A stretch of 43,506 nucleotides of DNA, from positions 1 to 43,506 of the forward strand of contig JACRET010000053.1 of assembly GCA_016218105.1 (NCBI GenBank), given 5' to 3'. The notes under the pieces were generated by a model that worked only from the letters and a program-made list of their open reading frames with translations, was not told where the DNA came from and made no database searches. Shown here piece after piece: positions 17,479 through 25,305 of this stretch. Each line of letters opens with the position of its first letter. The stretch's first letter is position 1. Both the position numbers and the translations under genes were made by a program. Source of the stretch: Deltaproteobacteria bacterium (GTDB lineage Bacteria; Desulfobacterota; GWC2-55-46).

Positions 17479-18081
17479 ATGAGAGAGCGACTGATTAAAA
17501 TTCTGGCAACGGGTATATTTGCGTTTGGCCTCACGTCTGTTGCGTCAGCTGAGACTTTTAATATAAACGACCTGAATAACCTGGGAGGCCTCGTGATACC
17601 GGAGGCGGACACTAACCCGGGGCTGTATCAGGAAGGCACACTGATAGACGGCCCATCATACACGCAGTATGTGTGGGACCTCGGCAGCCAGGTCGACCAG
17701 GCCATAGTATTTCTTAGCACGGATCATCTCGCAAGCGATACATTTTCATTTAACGCATGGGGGTCGAATGACCTTGTAAATTGGTCTGAGGCGGTGTTGT
17801 CCGGGGTATACCGTACGGATGACGCGGACGACTTTGCCTCTCTCTGGACATTCTCAAGCGCTTCACAGTATCTTGGCGTCAATTCGTTTGACAGCATGGT
17901 TCTCTCGGAATCAGATGCGCCCCTTGTGAACGGAGGCAATGAAATATCGGTCTCCACTAAGGCGGAGTTCGACGGGGCTGTCGGAGTCCCCGAACCCTCT
18001 GCCCTTATACTCGCGGGCCTCGGGATAGTAATGGCAGCCGGTATAGGCAGGTCAAGATTTTTCCATACCGACGCTGTTTAG
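17479..18081 (+). CDS. PEP-CTERM sorting-domain protein
   Basis: The 200-residue product has an N-terminal signal peptide (LIKILATGIFAFGLTSVASA) and a C-terminal PEP-CTERM tripartite signal: VPEP, a hydrophobic helix (SALILAGLGIVMAAGIG), then a basic RSRF. In known systems exosortase cleaves at this motif and the protein is placed on the surface or in extracellular polymer. The mature part (about 140 residues, FNINDLNNLGGLVIPEADTN) is acidic, lacks cysteine and matches no enzyme I know. A GGAGAGG site precedes the ATG. The sigma-54 promoter upstream suggests tightly controlled expression. No exosortase gene lies in this window. Confidence 0.88.
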   Translation: MRERLIKILATGIFAFGLTSVASAETFNINDLNNLGGLVIPEADTNPGLYQEGTLIDGPSYTQYVWDLGSQVDQAIVFLSTDHLASDTFSFNAWGSNDLVNWSEAVLSGVYRTDDADDFASLWTFSSASQYLGVNSFDSMVLSESDAPLVNGGNEISVSTKAEFDGAVGVPEPSALILAGLGIVMAAGIGRSRFFHTDAV

Positions 18082-18101
18082 ATAGTCAGGATGGATGCGC
18101 G

Positions 18102-18132
18102 AGCCCGGCGGTTTTTAACTGCCGGGCTTTTT
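18102..18132 (+). terminator. Rho-independent terminator after the PEP-CTERM gene
   Basis: AGCCCGGC and GCCGGGCT form a perfect 8-base GC-rich stem around a T-rich loop, followed by TTTTTGC. It lies 21 bases after the PEP-CTERM stop codon and just before the convergent tonB-like gene. Confidence 0.75.
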
Positions 18133-18136
18133 GCTT

Positions 18137-19123
18137 TTAGGGTCTCCCTGAAGGCTGACTGAGTATCGTATACTCGAAAGAGCCTTTTATGTTGATCTCT
18201 TCGATCGCGAAGTTATCCGGGAAAGGCGGAAACGGCGAGGCAAGCTTGAGCGCGGTAATTGCCGCGTCATCGAGCACAGGATAATTTGAGGATTTAATAA
18301 GTTTTATGTCCCCTACAGAACCGTCCTTATTGATAGTGAAATCTATACGGAGCTTTCCCTGCCAGCCGTTTCTTGCGGCCACATCGGGAAAATCCCATTT
18401 ATTTTGGATACTATCCTTCATGTTAAGAAGATATTTATGATAGCGAAGCTCAGATGTGTTTAATTGAAGCGTCTTGCCCCTTTCTCCTTTTGGAGCCTCG
18501 GATTCGTACTTTTTCGTAAGCTCGGCAATCCTTTCATCCGTCAGGAATAGGTTGGGCTTTGAGGGCAGGGCATTTGAATTGCCCCTCTTCCCTTCGCCAA
18601 CTGGATCGCCGGTCGCGCCGGGTTTGGGGGTGTTTTCCTTTATATCGGTTTTTGCAGGTTCATCCGCTTTTTTGACCGCGTAGGTATCCTCTGCGTGAGT
18701 ACCTGGCAGAGGCGTATCCTGCCTCGTCGCGGGAGAGGGCTTTTTCAGGCCATCCCCTGCCTCTCCTCCGCCTTTAGGCTCACTCCTCTTTACCTCGACC
18801 CCGCCTTTACCGGAGGGCGGCGGTTGGACATACAGAAGCTTCGGCTTTGCCTCGGGAAAAGTCTCCTTCGAAACAATACGGTTTTTATCTGAGTAAAAAG
18901 AGGGCTTCCCGGGAGGAGCCTTTGTGGTTCCGCCGGGAGGCAGGTCAATAACATCTACGACGATAGGCTTTGTCTCCTCCGGGGTGACGAAGAGTCTTTT
19001 CGTAAGAGGCGTAAGCACGGATATGCCGAAGAAGAGGCCGGCATGGAGTATGACCGAAATCATCAGGAAAAGAAGCAGCTTCTCGCCGCCGTTGCCTTTA
19101 GAAGGGAAAGTTTTTATTGACAT
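18137..19123 (-). CDS. TonB-family energy transducer
   Basis: A 328-residue protein with the TonB/TolA layout: a short cytosolic start, one N-terminal membrane anchor (LLLFLMISVILHAGLFFGIS), a long proline- and lysine-rich periplasmic spacer (about 45-210), and a C-terminal TonB domain of about 90 residues. The TonB domain includes WQGKLRIDFTINKDGSVGDI and SPFPPFPDNF. It should couple the proton-motive force to outer-membrane transport, or play a TolA-like role in envelope integrity. No exbB/exbD (tolQ/tolR) genes are adjacent, so the partner motor lies elsewhere. The outer-membrane client cannot be inferred. Confidence 0.88.
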   Translation of the reverse strand: MSIKTFPSKGNGGEKLLLFLMISVILHAGLFFGISVLTPLTKRLFVTPEETKPIVVDVIDLPPGGTTKAPPGKPSFYSDKNRIVSKETFPEAKPKLLYVQPPPSGKGGVEVKRSEPKGGGEAGDGLKKPSPATRQDTPLPGTHAEDTYAVKKADEPAKTDIKENTPKPGATGDPVGEGKRGNSNALPSKPNLFLTDERIAELTKKYESEAPKGERGKTLQLNTSELRYHKYLLNMKDSIQNKWDFPDVAARNGWQGKLRIDFTINKDGSVGDIKLIKSSNYPVLDDAAITALKLASPFPPFPDNFAIEEINIKGSFEYTILSQPSGRP

Positions 19124-19233
19124 AGCTGATTAATTCTGTCAAGATTATACATACATAACTGGGGCCCAGGGGCCCGCCCGGGTGCTGGAATTTTACATCA
19201 TCCCCATTTTACATCCTAAAGCGGAGATATACA

Positions 19234-19443
19234 ATGTTTGGAATAGGGACTACAGAGCTAATACTTATTCTTGTTATAGTCCTTATTATATTCGGCGTGG
19301 GGAAACTCCCCGATATCGGCTCCGGCATGGGAAAAGCCATAAAGAATTTCAAGAAGGCCACCAACGACTCCGAAATAGACGTAACGCCTGAAAAAGAGAA
19401 GCTCTCAGGCAAGTCCCGGAACGAAAAAACCAAGAACGCCTAA
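19234..19443 (+). CDS. tatA: Sec-independent protein translocase subunit TatA
   Basis: A 69-residue TatA/E-type protein. It has a short N-terminal transmembrane helix ([18 protein letters not shown]), the hinge and amphipathic helix [18 protein letters not shown], and a charged cytosolic tail. The FG-x-KLP motif is typical. It would form the membrane pore-forming part of the twin-arginine pathway for folded proteins. A GGAG site precedes the ATG. tatB and tatC are not adjacent, which is common for lone tatA copies outside the enterics. It is divergent from the tonB-like gene. Confidence 0.93.
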   Translation: MFGIGTTELILILVIVLIIFGVGKLPDIGSGMGKAIKNFKKATNDSEIDVTPEKEKLSGKSRNEKTKNA

Positions 19444-19454
19444 CCCTTTCCCTC

Positions 19455-20201
19455 TTAACTTTTCTCTCTCTCTTTAATCAAATCATCCGCGCCCTGCGTT
19501 ACCTGCGGGTGTAGAGTTTTGTCCTCTGCGATGAGCCTTAGATCCTGAGTAAGCATTACTTCGAGTATAGCTACCACGACCCTGGGAGGCGAAAAAGGGT
19601 TTAACGCTATCGCCTTCACTACCCCATATCTTTTTGACCAGACCCTGTGGCTCGCGACGAGTTTAATGATCTGGGCGGAATTCGGTCTTTTGGAGGCGAT
19701 CTTCAAGACCTCTTTTTCGGTCGTCCTCGGATTGTTCAGTATATTGCCGATCACCATCGGATCCGGGTCAGAGAGGAGCCTGTCGATGACATCTTTCACA
19801 GGCTTCCTTGACATCGCGCGGCGCTCACCGAGGGTTATAAGCTCCATCGGGGCCTCTTCCTCGCTCTCGTAGCCGGCCAAACCTTTTTTACGCGGAGGCA
19901 GGTCGGTAAAAAGCCTGCTTACCTTACAGAGCTCAAGTCTGATCGACGCGATATAGATACGCCTGAATTTTTCAATCCCAAGCGCTTTTTTAAGGCCGTC
20001 AGGGTTCAAGAGCGCCGAAAAGGCGGTTCTTGCGAGATTGTCTTTCGGTCCTTTTTTGTAGAGCAGGTCTACAGCCCTTGCGGCGTCATCGGGGCCAAGG
20101 GACGCCAGCCGTCTGGCGAGAAGGCCGACCCTCATCCCCTCCTCTGGAAGGGCGGCGGCGTCCTTAAGGAGTTTTACTACAAATGCCTCAATGTCTTCCA
20201 T
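19455..20201 (-). CDS. Alpha-helical repeat protein of unknown function (HEAT-like)
   Basis: A 248-residue, cysteine-poor, almost wholly helical protein with no signal peptide. The second half (from about 130) carries repeated helical units of the form 'DPDPMVIGNILNNPRTTEKEVLKIA', 'RPNSAQIIKLVASHRVW' and 'NPFSPPRVVVAILEVM', which resemble HEAT or leucine-rich-variant repeats. Such repeats usually mediate protein binding. It follows the DUF3426 zinc-ribbon gene by 23 bases on the same strand, so the two probably form one transcript. No canonical ribosome-binding site is evident, which suggests translation coupled to the upstream gene. I do not recognise a named family. Confidence 0.7.
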   Translation of the reverse strand: MEDIEAFVVKLLKDAAALPEEGMRVGLLARRLASLGPDDAARAVDLLYKKGPKDNLARTAFSALLNPDGLKKALGIEKFRRIYIASIRLELCKVSRLFTDLPPRKKGLAGYESEEEAPMELITLGERRAMSRKPVKDVIDRLLSDPDPMVIGNILNNPRTTEKEVLKIASKRPNSAQIIKLVASHRVWSKRYGVVKAIALNPFSPPRVVVAILEVMLTQDLRLIAEDKTLHPQVTQGADDLIKEREKS

Positions 20202-20224
20202 TTTTTAAAGGGGAGGCTTAAGGT

Positions 20225-21523
20225 TTAACGGACTATGTCGAGGCCGTACTCGACCATCTCAGCCGGGACTTCGGTAAAAAGCACCATGACCGGCACTACG
20301 GCCTTCGCGGGCAGCGTGCCGCCTGAGGCGTCCTTGAACTGTTTCAAGAGGTCGTCTTTAGAAAGGTTTTTCAGGTCGTCAGTCGTGACTATCCTCCCCG
20401 GAGATACCGAGCGGGAGGCGATTTTTTCGCCTTTGTCATTATAGAGAATGCCAGCGACGGATTTAACGCCTTGCGGCGTGTCTGTAATGTTCTTTATCTT
20501 GGCGTCGATTACGAAAAACCTGCCGAATGATTTGTTCTCGATGTAATAGCCGTTTATGTTCTCGATCTCGACTACCTTTTGTACAGAGGTCGAGGCCGGC
20601 GTCAGCTTCCGGGCGATCGAGTCGACGATGCCTGTATAGTAGATAGCGGCGCCTCCGAGGATAAATATCAGGACGGCGATAATCAACCCCTTCCTGTTTT
20701 TCTGGGGAGGTACCATGTAATTCTTTATTTCCTCTTCATCGATATCAGGGAGATCCGGGTCTTCATCGGAAGATAACGTCTCCGACAATACTTTTTCGAA
20801 CCTATCCGTCATCGGCTTTTCGGCCTCCGGGTCTGGTGCAGGCCTGCCGCTCCTGGTGTAGCCTGCGCCAATGCCCGCCGTCTTCTCAGGTTCCTGCGGG
20901 GCCGGCGCTTCCGAATCGCTTAAATCGGCCTCTGACCCGTCGTCTTCGCCCAGCCCCCACTCGTCCGCGGGCGAGGAAGTCTTCTTCTCCTCTGCAGGAT
21001 CTTTTGCTATATCCTCAAAGTTGAAGTCCAGGTCGCCGAGCGAATCGCCCTTGGGAGGGGCTGGCTTGAACTCGAAGTTGTCCTCGTCTTCGGTCTTTTC
21101 TTCCCGGTCTCCGTCCGTGCCGTCTTCAGGGGTGAATTTAAACTCCTCGCCGCCGGATGTATCCCCATCCTGTTCCCCTTCATCTTCTCCGAAAGAATTT
21201 TTGGCTCCTGTTTCAGGAGCTTCCCCGTCTTCGGGTCTTTCAAAATCAAACTTGAGATTGAGGTCAGGGCCGGATCTTTCCTTTGTTTCCGTAGGGGAAG
21301 GCCCAGTTCTCTCAGGTGAGGGAGCAGGTTCGGGTTTTTTGGGGTTCCGGGCAGCGGGTTGCGTTCCGAAGTCCTCCTCTACCTGTACCTCTTCAATAGG
21401 GAGCGGAGGGGTTACGATAAAAACATTCTGACATTTGGTGCACCTTACTTTTACACCGTGGCCCGTGACCCTGGAATCATCAAGCCTGAACTTGGTATTG
21501 CATTTATCGCATTGGATGATCAT
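20225..21523 (-). CDS. Membrane protein with N-terminal zinc ribbon and DUF3426-like C-terminus
   Basis: The 432-residue product starts with an MJ0042-type zinc ribbon (C5, C8, C28, C31; IIQCDKCNTKFRLDD and VRCTKCQNVF). A very acidic, low-complexity linker rich in Glu, Asp, Pro and Gly covers about 45-270. A single membrane helix follows (GLIIAVLIFILGGAAIYYTG), then a C-terminal beta-rich domain of the DUF3426 kind (GYYIENKSFGRFFVIDAKIK). The zinc ribbon should be cytosolic and the C-terminal domain periplasmic. The family is common in proteobacteria, with no firm function. It precedes the helical-repeat gene on the same strand. Confidence 0.82.
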   Translation of the reverse strand: MIIQCDKCNTKFRLDDSRVTGHGVKVRCTKCQNVFIVTPPLPIEEVQVEEDFGTQPAARNPKKPEPAPSPERTGPSPTETKERSGPDLNLKFDFERPEDGEAPETGAKNSFGEDEGEQDGDTSGGEEFKFTPEDGTDGDREEKTEDEDNFEFKPAPPKGDSLGDLDFNFEDIAKDPAEEKKTSSPADEWGLGEDDGSEADLSDSEAPAPQEPEKTAGIGAGYTRSGRPAPDPEAEKPMTDRFEKVLSETLSSDEDPDLPDIDEEEIKNYMVPPQKNRKGLIIAVLIFILGGAAIYYTGIVDSIARKLTPASTSVQKVVEIENINGYYIENKSFGRFFVIDAKIKNITDTPQGVKSVAGILYNDKGEKIASRSVSPGRIVTTDDLKNLSKDDLLKQFKDASGGTLPAKAVVPVMVLFTEVPAEMVEYGLDIVR

Positions 21524-21689
21524 CTTTATCCGTCTGTTAGGGAGCTTCCAATTTAAGCTCTTTTATTTTGTAGCATATGCGCCAGGTGAATTCAAGGTTT
21601 TATGCTCCCGGCCGCCATCTATTTAAATGATGCCTTGACAGGGCGGCGGATGGGTTATATCCTAAAATAAATTAAGGCCTTGGACTGAA

Positions 21690-22202
21690 ATGACTGGCAA
21701 TTTGAAACTCATTATCCCGCCGGACGAGATACTGGAGATCGTAACCGGTCTTGCGGCGGAAATAGAAAAGGACTGCGCTGTGGGCACCCCTGTGCTTCTC
21801 GGCGTGCTAAAGGGCGCTTTTGTCTTCCTTTCAGACCTTGCGAGGGCTTTTTCAAGGCACGTCGAGATAGATTTCATACAGGCGTCGTCATATGGCGACA
21901 GGGATACGCCGAGCCGGGATGTTTTGATCACAGGCGGGCCCTCCATAGATATAAAGGGCAGGGACGTGATAATCGTAGAAGGCATTGTCGACCGGGGCGT
22001 CACAGCCAAGGCCGTTACCGGATATCTGAAATCAAAAGGCCCCGCGTCCCTTAAGACGTGCGCCCTCTTGTTGAGGCATTCGCACCGCGGGGTGAATATA
22101 GATTATATCGGCAGGCGTATCGACGAAGGATTTGTGGTCGGATACGGGATGGACTACAAAGGCCGCTACAGAAACCTCCCCGGGATATATATCATAAAGT
22201 GA
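21690..22202 (+). CDS. Hypoxanthine phosphoribosyltransferase-like protein with altered PRPP loop
   Basis: The 170-residue protein aligns along its whole length with bacterial HPRT: LLGVLKGAFVFLSDLARA, SSYGD, and the end FVVGYGMDYKGRYRNLP. Purine salvage (hypoxanthine or guanine plus PRPP to IMP or GMP) is therefore the default call. However, the PRPP motif reads VEGIVDRG (E97, G98, D101, R102), where active enzymes have VED-I-[IV]-D-[TS]-G. The second acidic residue is missing and an arginine replaces the phosphate-binding Thr/Ser. The usual LL-x-K-x2-R purine-site lysine also reads LLLRHSHR. It may be a weak or repurposed enzyme. The kinase-fusion gene starts 20 bases downstream, so the two are probably cotranscribed. 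Confidence 0.8.
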   Translation: MTGNLKLIIPPDEILEIVTGLAAEIEKDCAVGTPVLLGVLKGAFVFLSDLARAFSRHVEIDFIQASSYGDRDTPSRDVLITGGPSIDIKGRDVIIVEGIVDRGVTAKAVTGYLKSKGPASLKTCALLLRHSHRGVNIDYIGRRIDEGFVVGYGMDYKGRYRNLPGIYIIK

Positions 22203-22221
22203 ATTGGCAAGGAGGACGCTC

Positions 22222-23784
22222 GTGGATCTCCCGTGGCTCATAAAAGCCCTCCTGGACACGGAGTCATATCCCGAAAGACCCGCGGAGGTCAAGCTCCGCC
22301 AAACTCATATCTCTTACCTGTTTTTTACCCCTGCTTTTGTCTACAAGATAAAAAAACCGGTTAACTTCGGCTTTCTCGATTTCACGGCCCTGGAGCAGAG
22401 GTTGTTTTTCTGCGGGGAGGAGATCAGGTTAAACAGGAGGCTCGCCCCGTCCATATATTTGGATGTGGTGAAGGTCGTCTCTAAAGACGGCCGTGTCCTT
22501 ATGGAGGGCGAAGGAGAGGCGATAGAATACGCCGTAAAGATGAAGCGGCTTCCCGATGAAAGCATGCTTGAAAGCGCGCTTAAGAAAGGGACTGTAAGGG
22601 AAAATATTCTAGAGCGGATAGCCGGGGCGCTAGCTTCTTTTCATAAAACAGCGGAGACGAACGAATATATAAAAGGCTTCGGCTCTCCCGAGGCGATAGG
22701 AAAAAACACGGCTGAGAATTTTTCGCAGACATCGGGCTATATAGGGAATACCATATCGAAAGACCGTTTTGAGGGGATAAAGAGATATACGGAAGATTTT
22801 TTAAAAGCGCACGGGAGCTTGTTTCAAAAGAGGGCGGCTGACGGGTTTATAAGGGACTGCCACGGCGATATCCATTCAGAGCATATCTCTATCGCGGACG
22901 GGATAAATATATTCGACTGCATAGAGTTCAATGAGCGCTTCAGGTTTTCGGATATCGTGGCGGACATGGCCTTTCTCTCGATGGATCTGGATTATCATAA
23001 CAGGCACGACCTCTCCAGGGTATTTGACGAGGCCTATTTCAGGGCGTCGAATGACGGCGATGGCGTCAGGCTCATTGATTTTTACAGATGTTACCGCGCT
23101 TATGTGAGGGGAAAGGTCGAGGGGTTCAAGTCCGCTGAGGCGGAAGTCTCTGAAGAAGACAAGAGGGCGGCCCGCCTGAACGCCGTATATCACTTCTATC
23201 TAGCGGGCCTGTACGCAAGTTCAGGCTTTAAACCGATGATGCTTCTAATCCGGGGGCTTTCCGGGACGGGAAAGTCCGCATTGGCCCGCAGGGTATCTGA
23301 CATCATATGGCTGAACCACCTCTCAACCGATATCATAAGAAAAGAGCTTGCCGGTATTTCGCCCTTTGAGAGGAGGCGCGCGCCGTTCGGGGAGGATATC
23401 TATAGAGAGGAATTTACCGAGAGGACTTACAAGGAGCTTTTAAAGAGGGGTTCAGCTCTCCTCCAGTCAGGCCGCTCGGTGGTGCTTGACGCGACTTTTT
23501 CAAAGGAGCGGTATATAAAGGAAGCCAAAGCCGAAGCGAAGAGGGTTGGGGCCGATTTTAAAATAATCGAATGTATCGCGGATGACGGGGCCGTCAGGAG
23601 GCGTTTCCTTGAAAGAGAGAAGGAATGCGGAAAAGAAGGTTTTCCGTTGTCCGATGCCGGATGGGAGATCTATCTAAGGCAGAAAGAGACCTTTGAGAGA
23701 ACAGGCGAGCCGAGGGTTATAATTGATTCGGGCAAATCGCTGGAAGAGAATATAGCCATATTATTCTGGAAAATTTTTGGTTGA
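22222..23784 (+). CDS. Fusion of an aminoglycoside-phosphotransferase-like domain and a P-loop kinase
   Basis: I choose the GTG at 22222 because an AAGGAGG site sits six bases before it; an in-frame TTG 18 bases earlier would overlap that site. The 520-residue product has an APH/choline-kinase-like half, with CHGDIHSEHI near 212 and FDCIEFNERFRFSDIVADMA after it. A C-terminal P-loop kinase half has Walker A RGLSGTGKS near 345. This two-domain arrangement is a known conserved family (COG2187 plus COG0645) of unknown substrate. It is not evidence for antibiotic resistance. It probably phosphorylates a small molecule; the HPRT-like neighbour hints at a nucleotide or sugar, but this is inference. 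Confidence 0.82.
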   Translation: MDLPWLIKALLDTESYPERPAEVKLRQTHISYLFFTPAFVYKIKKPVNFGFLDFTALEQRLFFCGEEIRLNRRLAPSIYLDVVKVVSKDGRVLMEGEGEAIEYAVKMKRLPDESMLESALKKGTVRENILERIAGALASFHKTAETNEYIKGFGSPEAIGKNTAENFSQTSGYIGNTISKDRFEGIKRYTEDFLKAHGSLFQKRAADGFIRDCHGDIHSEHISIADGINIFDCIEFNERFRFSDIVADMAFLSMDLDYHNRHDLSRVFDEAYFRASNDGDGVRLIDFYRCYRAYVRGKVEGFKSAEAEVSEEDKRAARLNAVYHFYLAGLYASSGFKPMMLLIRGLSGTGKSALARRVSDIIWLNHLSTDIIRKELAGISPFERRRAPFGEDIYREEFTERTYKELLKRGSALLQSGRSVVLDATFSKERYIKEAKAEAKRVGADFKIIECIADDGAVRRRFLEREKECGKEGFPLSDAGWEIYLRQKETFERTGEPRVIIDSGKSLEENIAILFWKIFG

Positions 23785-24264
23785 GGGTTCCAGAGGGATG
23801 TGTTTTAATTCCTTTATGAGCAGCCTGAACATGCTTCGGGTTTTCAGTCGATCCCGGACCGTTCGGGGAACGGGCCTACATGAAAAACCCCTCACCCATT
23901 TGGGGAGGGGCGTGTGAGGGGGATATTTAACCGAGATTGCTTCGCTCCGCTCGCAATGACAGCTGTTTTTGCCTTTTGCTTTTAAAAAATCACAGGGGTA
24001 TTGCGAAGCGAGCATAAAAGAGGCGAGCGACCGGGCTTCAGTTCCATTGGAGGGAGAGAGCCGACAGCGAGCGGAGCCAATACCCGGAAGCGCGTGGCAA
24101 CGCGCAAAAGGGTTTACCAGACTGGAATGAATTCTCACTTAAGTTCTCCCCTTGCGGGAGAGGGCGGAGGGTGAGGGGGGATTTAAACGAGATTGCTCCG
24201 CTCGCAATGACAGCTGTTTGAGTTTTCCGCAACCTGGGCTTTCGCGGAGAGGTTTATTGAATTT
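23785..24264. other. Intergenic gap made of repeats upstream of queC
   Basis: No gene is found in 480 bases. The gap begins with a fragment of the MITE family (GAGCAGCCTGAA at about 23819), then carries a full copy of structured repeat B, with flanking CTCCCC/GGGGAG palindromes and another GATTGC..GCAATGACAGCTG unit near 24190. Only the last 40 bases before queC look unique and could hold its promoter. Confidence 0.65.
23848..24210 (+). repeat. Structured long repeat B, copy 2
   Basis: The core at about 23935-24130 matches 12711-12905 in order and orientation. It again has GGGTATTG paired with CAATACCC, GAGCGACCGGGCTTCAGTTC, GGGAGAGAGCCGACAGCGAG, and a hairpin GCGCG-TGGCAA-CGCGC. Compared with copy 1, one C-G pair of that hairpin has become T-A, a change that keeps the pairing. 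Confidence 0.75.
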
Positions 24265-24939
24265 ATGGTTAAATCAGTTGTTTTATTAAGCGGAGGGCTG
24301 GATAGCGCCGTTACCGCCGCTATAGCTATGAAAGCCGGGGAGTGCGCCTTTCTCCACGTGAATTACGGGCAAAGGACTGAGGCGAGGGAGCTGGAATCTT
24401 TTCACCTTATAGCCGATTACTATGGGGCCGGTAAAAGGCTTGTCGCGGATATAAGCTATTTGAAGGACATCGGCGGATCGGCCCTGACGGATGAGAAGAT
24501 AGCCGTCCCTGCGGCGGACTTGAGTAACAAGAAGATACCGGTAACTTATGTGCCTTTCAGGAACGCCAACTTCCTTTCGATCGCCGTCTCCTGGGCAGAG
24601 GTCATCGGGGCCAAAGAGGTCTACATCGGGGCTGTCGAGGAAGACAGTTCCGGGTATCCTGACTGCAGGGAGGGGTTTTTCAAGGCGTTTGAAAAGGCGG
24701 CAGGGCTCGGCACAAGGCCGGGGACAGAGGTAAGGATAATTACGCCGCTTATCCATATGAGAAAAGCCGAGATAGTGAAAAAGGGCCTTCAGATAAAAGC
24801 GCCTTTGCACCTTACATGGTCATGCTACAAGGACTCAAGGGCCGCGTGCGGCAAATGCGATTCGTGCCTGCTGAGGCTGCGGGGTTTCATGGAGGCCGGG
24901 GAGATAGACCCTATCCCGTACAGGAGCGCGGTAAAATGA
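24265..24939 (+). CDS. queC: 7-cyano-7-deazaguanine synthase QueC
   Basis: The 224-residue enzyme converts 7-carboxy-7-deazaguanine to preQ0 with ammonia and ATP, a step toward queuosine in tRNA. The PP-loop signature SGGLDS is at residues 9-14. The zinc site is complete near the C-terminus: C187, C195, C198 and C201 (CYKDSRAACGKCDSC). Length agrees with the family. Other queuosine genes (queD, queE, folE2) are not in the window. The only likely co-transcribed neighbour is the 46-aa gene 58 bases downstream. Confidence 0.95.
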   Translation: MVKSVVLLSGGLDSAVTAAIAMKAGECAFLHVNYGQRTEARELESFHLIADYYGAGKRLVADISYLKDIGGSALTDEKIAVPAADLSNKKIPVTYVPFRNANFLSIAVSWAEVIGAKEVYIGAVEEDSSGYPDCREGFFKAFEKAAGLGTRPGTEVRIITPLIHMRKAEIVKKGLQIKAPLHLTWSCYKDSRAACGKCDSCLLRLRGFMEAGEIDPIPYRSAVK

Positions 24940-24997
24940 GCCTCCTGCGAAAGCCGGGGGAGCTGTAATTGAGGGATAAATAAAAACCGGAGGGGTT

Positions 24998-25138
24998 ATG
25001 ACTTTCCTTGAATATCTGAAGCGTAAAAAAGGCATCGAAACAGACGGAAAGAACATGTTCGAGTTCATGGATGAATACTACGACGAGTATCTGCTTTATT
25101 TAAGAGGGGTCAAGGACGGTTGCGGCCCGAAAGACTAG
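24998..25138 (+). CDS. Uncharacterised 46-residue acidic/aromatic protein
   Basis: A short frame with a strong GGAGGGG ribosome-binding site 7 bases before its ATG. The product begins MTFLEYLKRKKGIETDGKNM and goes on with FEFMDEYYDEYLLYLRGVKD and GCGPKD. It is charged, rich in Tyr, Asp and Glu, and probably helical, with one cysteine near the end. It has no signal peptide or membrane segment. It follows queC by 58 bases. Its TAG stop is the first triplet of a MITE-like element, so the original end of the protein may have been longer. I know no family for it. Confidence 0.65.
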   Translation: MTFLEYLKRKKGIETDGKNMFEFMDEYYDEYLLYLRGVKDGCGPKD

Positions 25139-25293
25139 CAGGCTGCTGAAAAAGCCCAATCTGCGGCGTCGTCTTCAAAATTCGTCATTGCGGCGTACAA
25201 GGTAAGTACGCCTCATTCCACATTTTTCGACTCCTTGCATTTTGAACTTTTTGAGCAGCCTGAATGTTATTTTGAGTTTTTCAGCAGCCTGCT
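25136..25293. mobile_element. MITE-like element 2 (short form)
   Basis: The left end TAGCAGGCTGCTGAAAAAGC and the right end TTTTTCAGCAGCCTGCT form near-perfect terminal inverted repeats. An interior hairpin GCGGCGTAC/GTACGCC and an inner end copy TTTTTGAGCAGCCTGAAT are retained. The clustered-hairpin insert found in elements 1 and 3 is absent here. The element's first three bases serve as the stop codon of the 46-aa gene. Confidence 0.75.
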
Positions 25294-25305
25294 CCCGCTT
25301 GTTCA

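Noticed and set aside
17418-17491. Possible 24-codon leader peptide starting at a GTG after GGAGGGG, overlapping the PEP-CTERM start
   Set aside because: The spacing from the ribosome-binding-like site is too short, and nothing in the peptide suggests attenuation.
20871-21431. 186-codon plus-strand frame rich in Ser and Pro
   Set aside because: It is the antisense of the acidic low-complexity linker of the DUF3426 protein; its composition is a mirror effect.
22222-23784. Antibiotic-resistance aminoglycoside phosphotransferase
   Set aside because: The APH-like half belongs to a widespread two-domain family (COG2187 with COG0645) of unknown substrate; no resistance residues or mobile context are seen.
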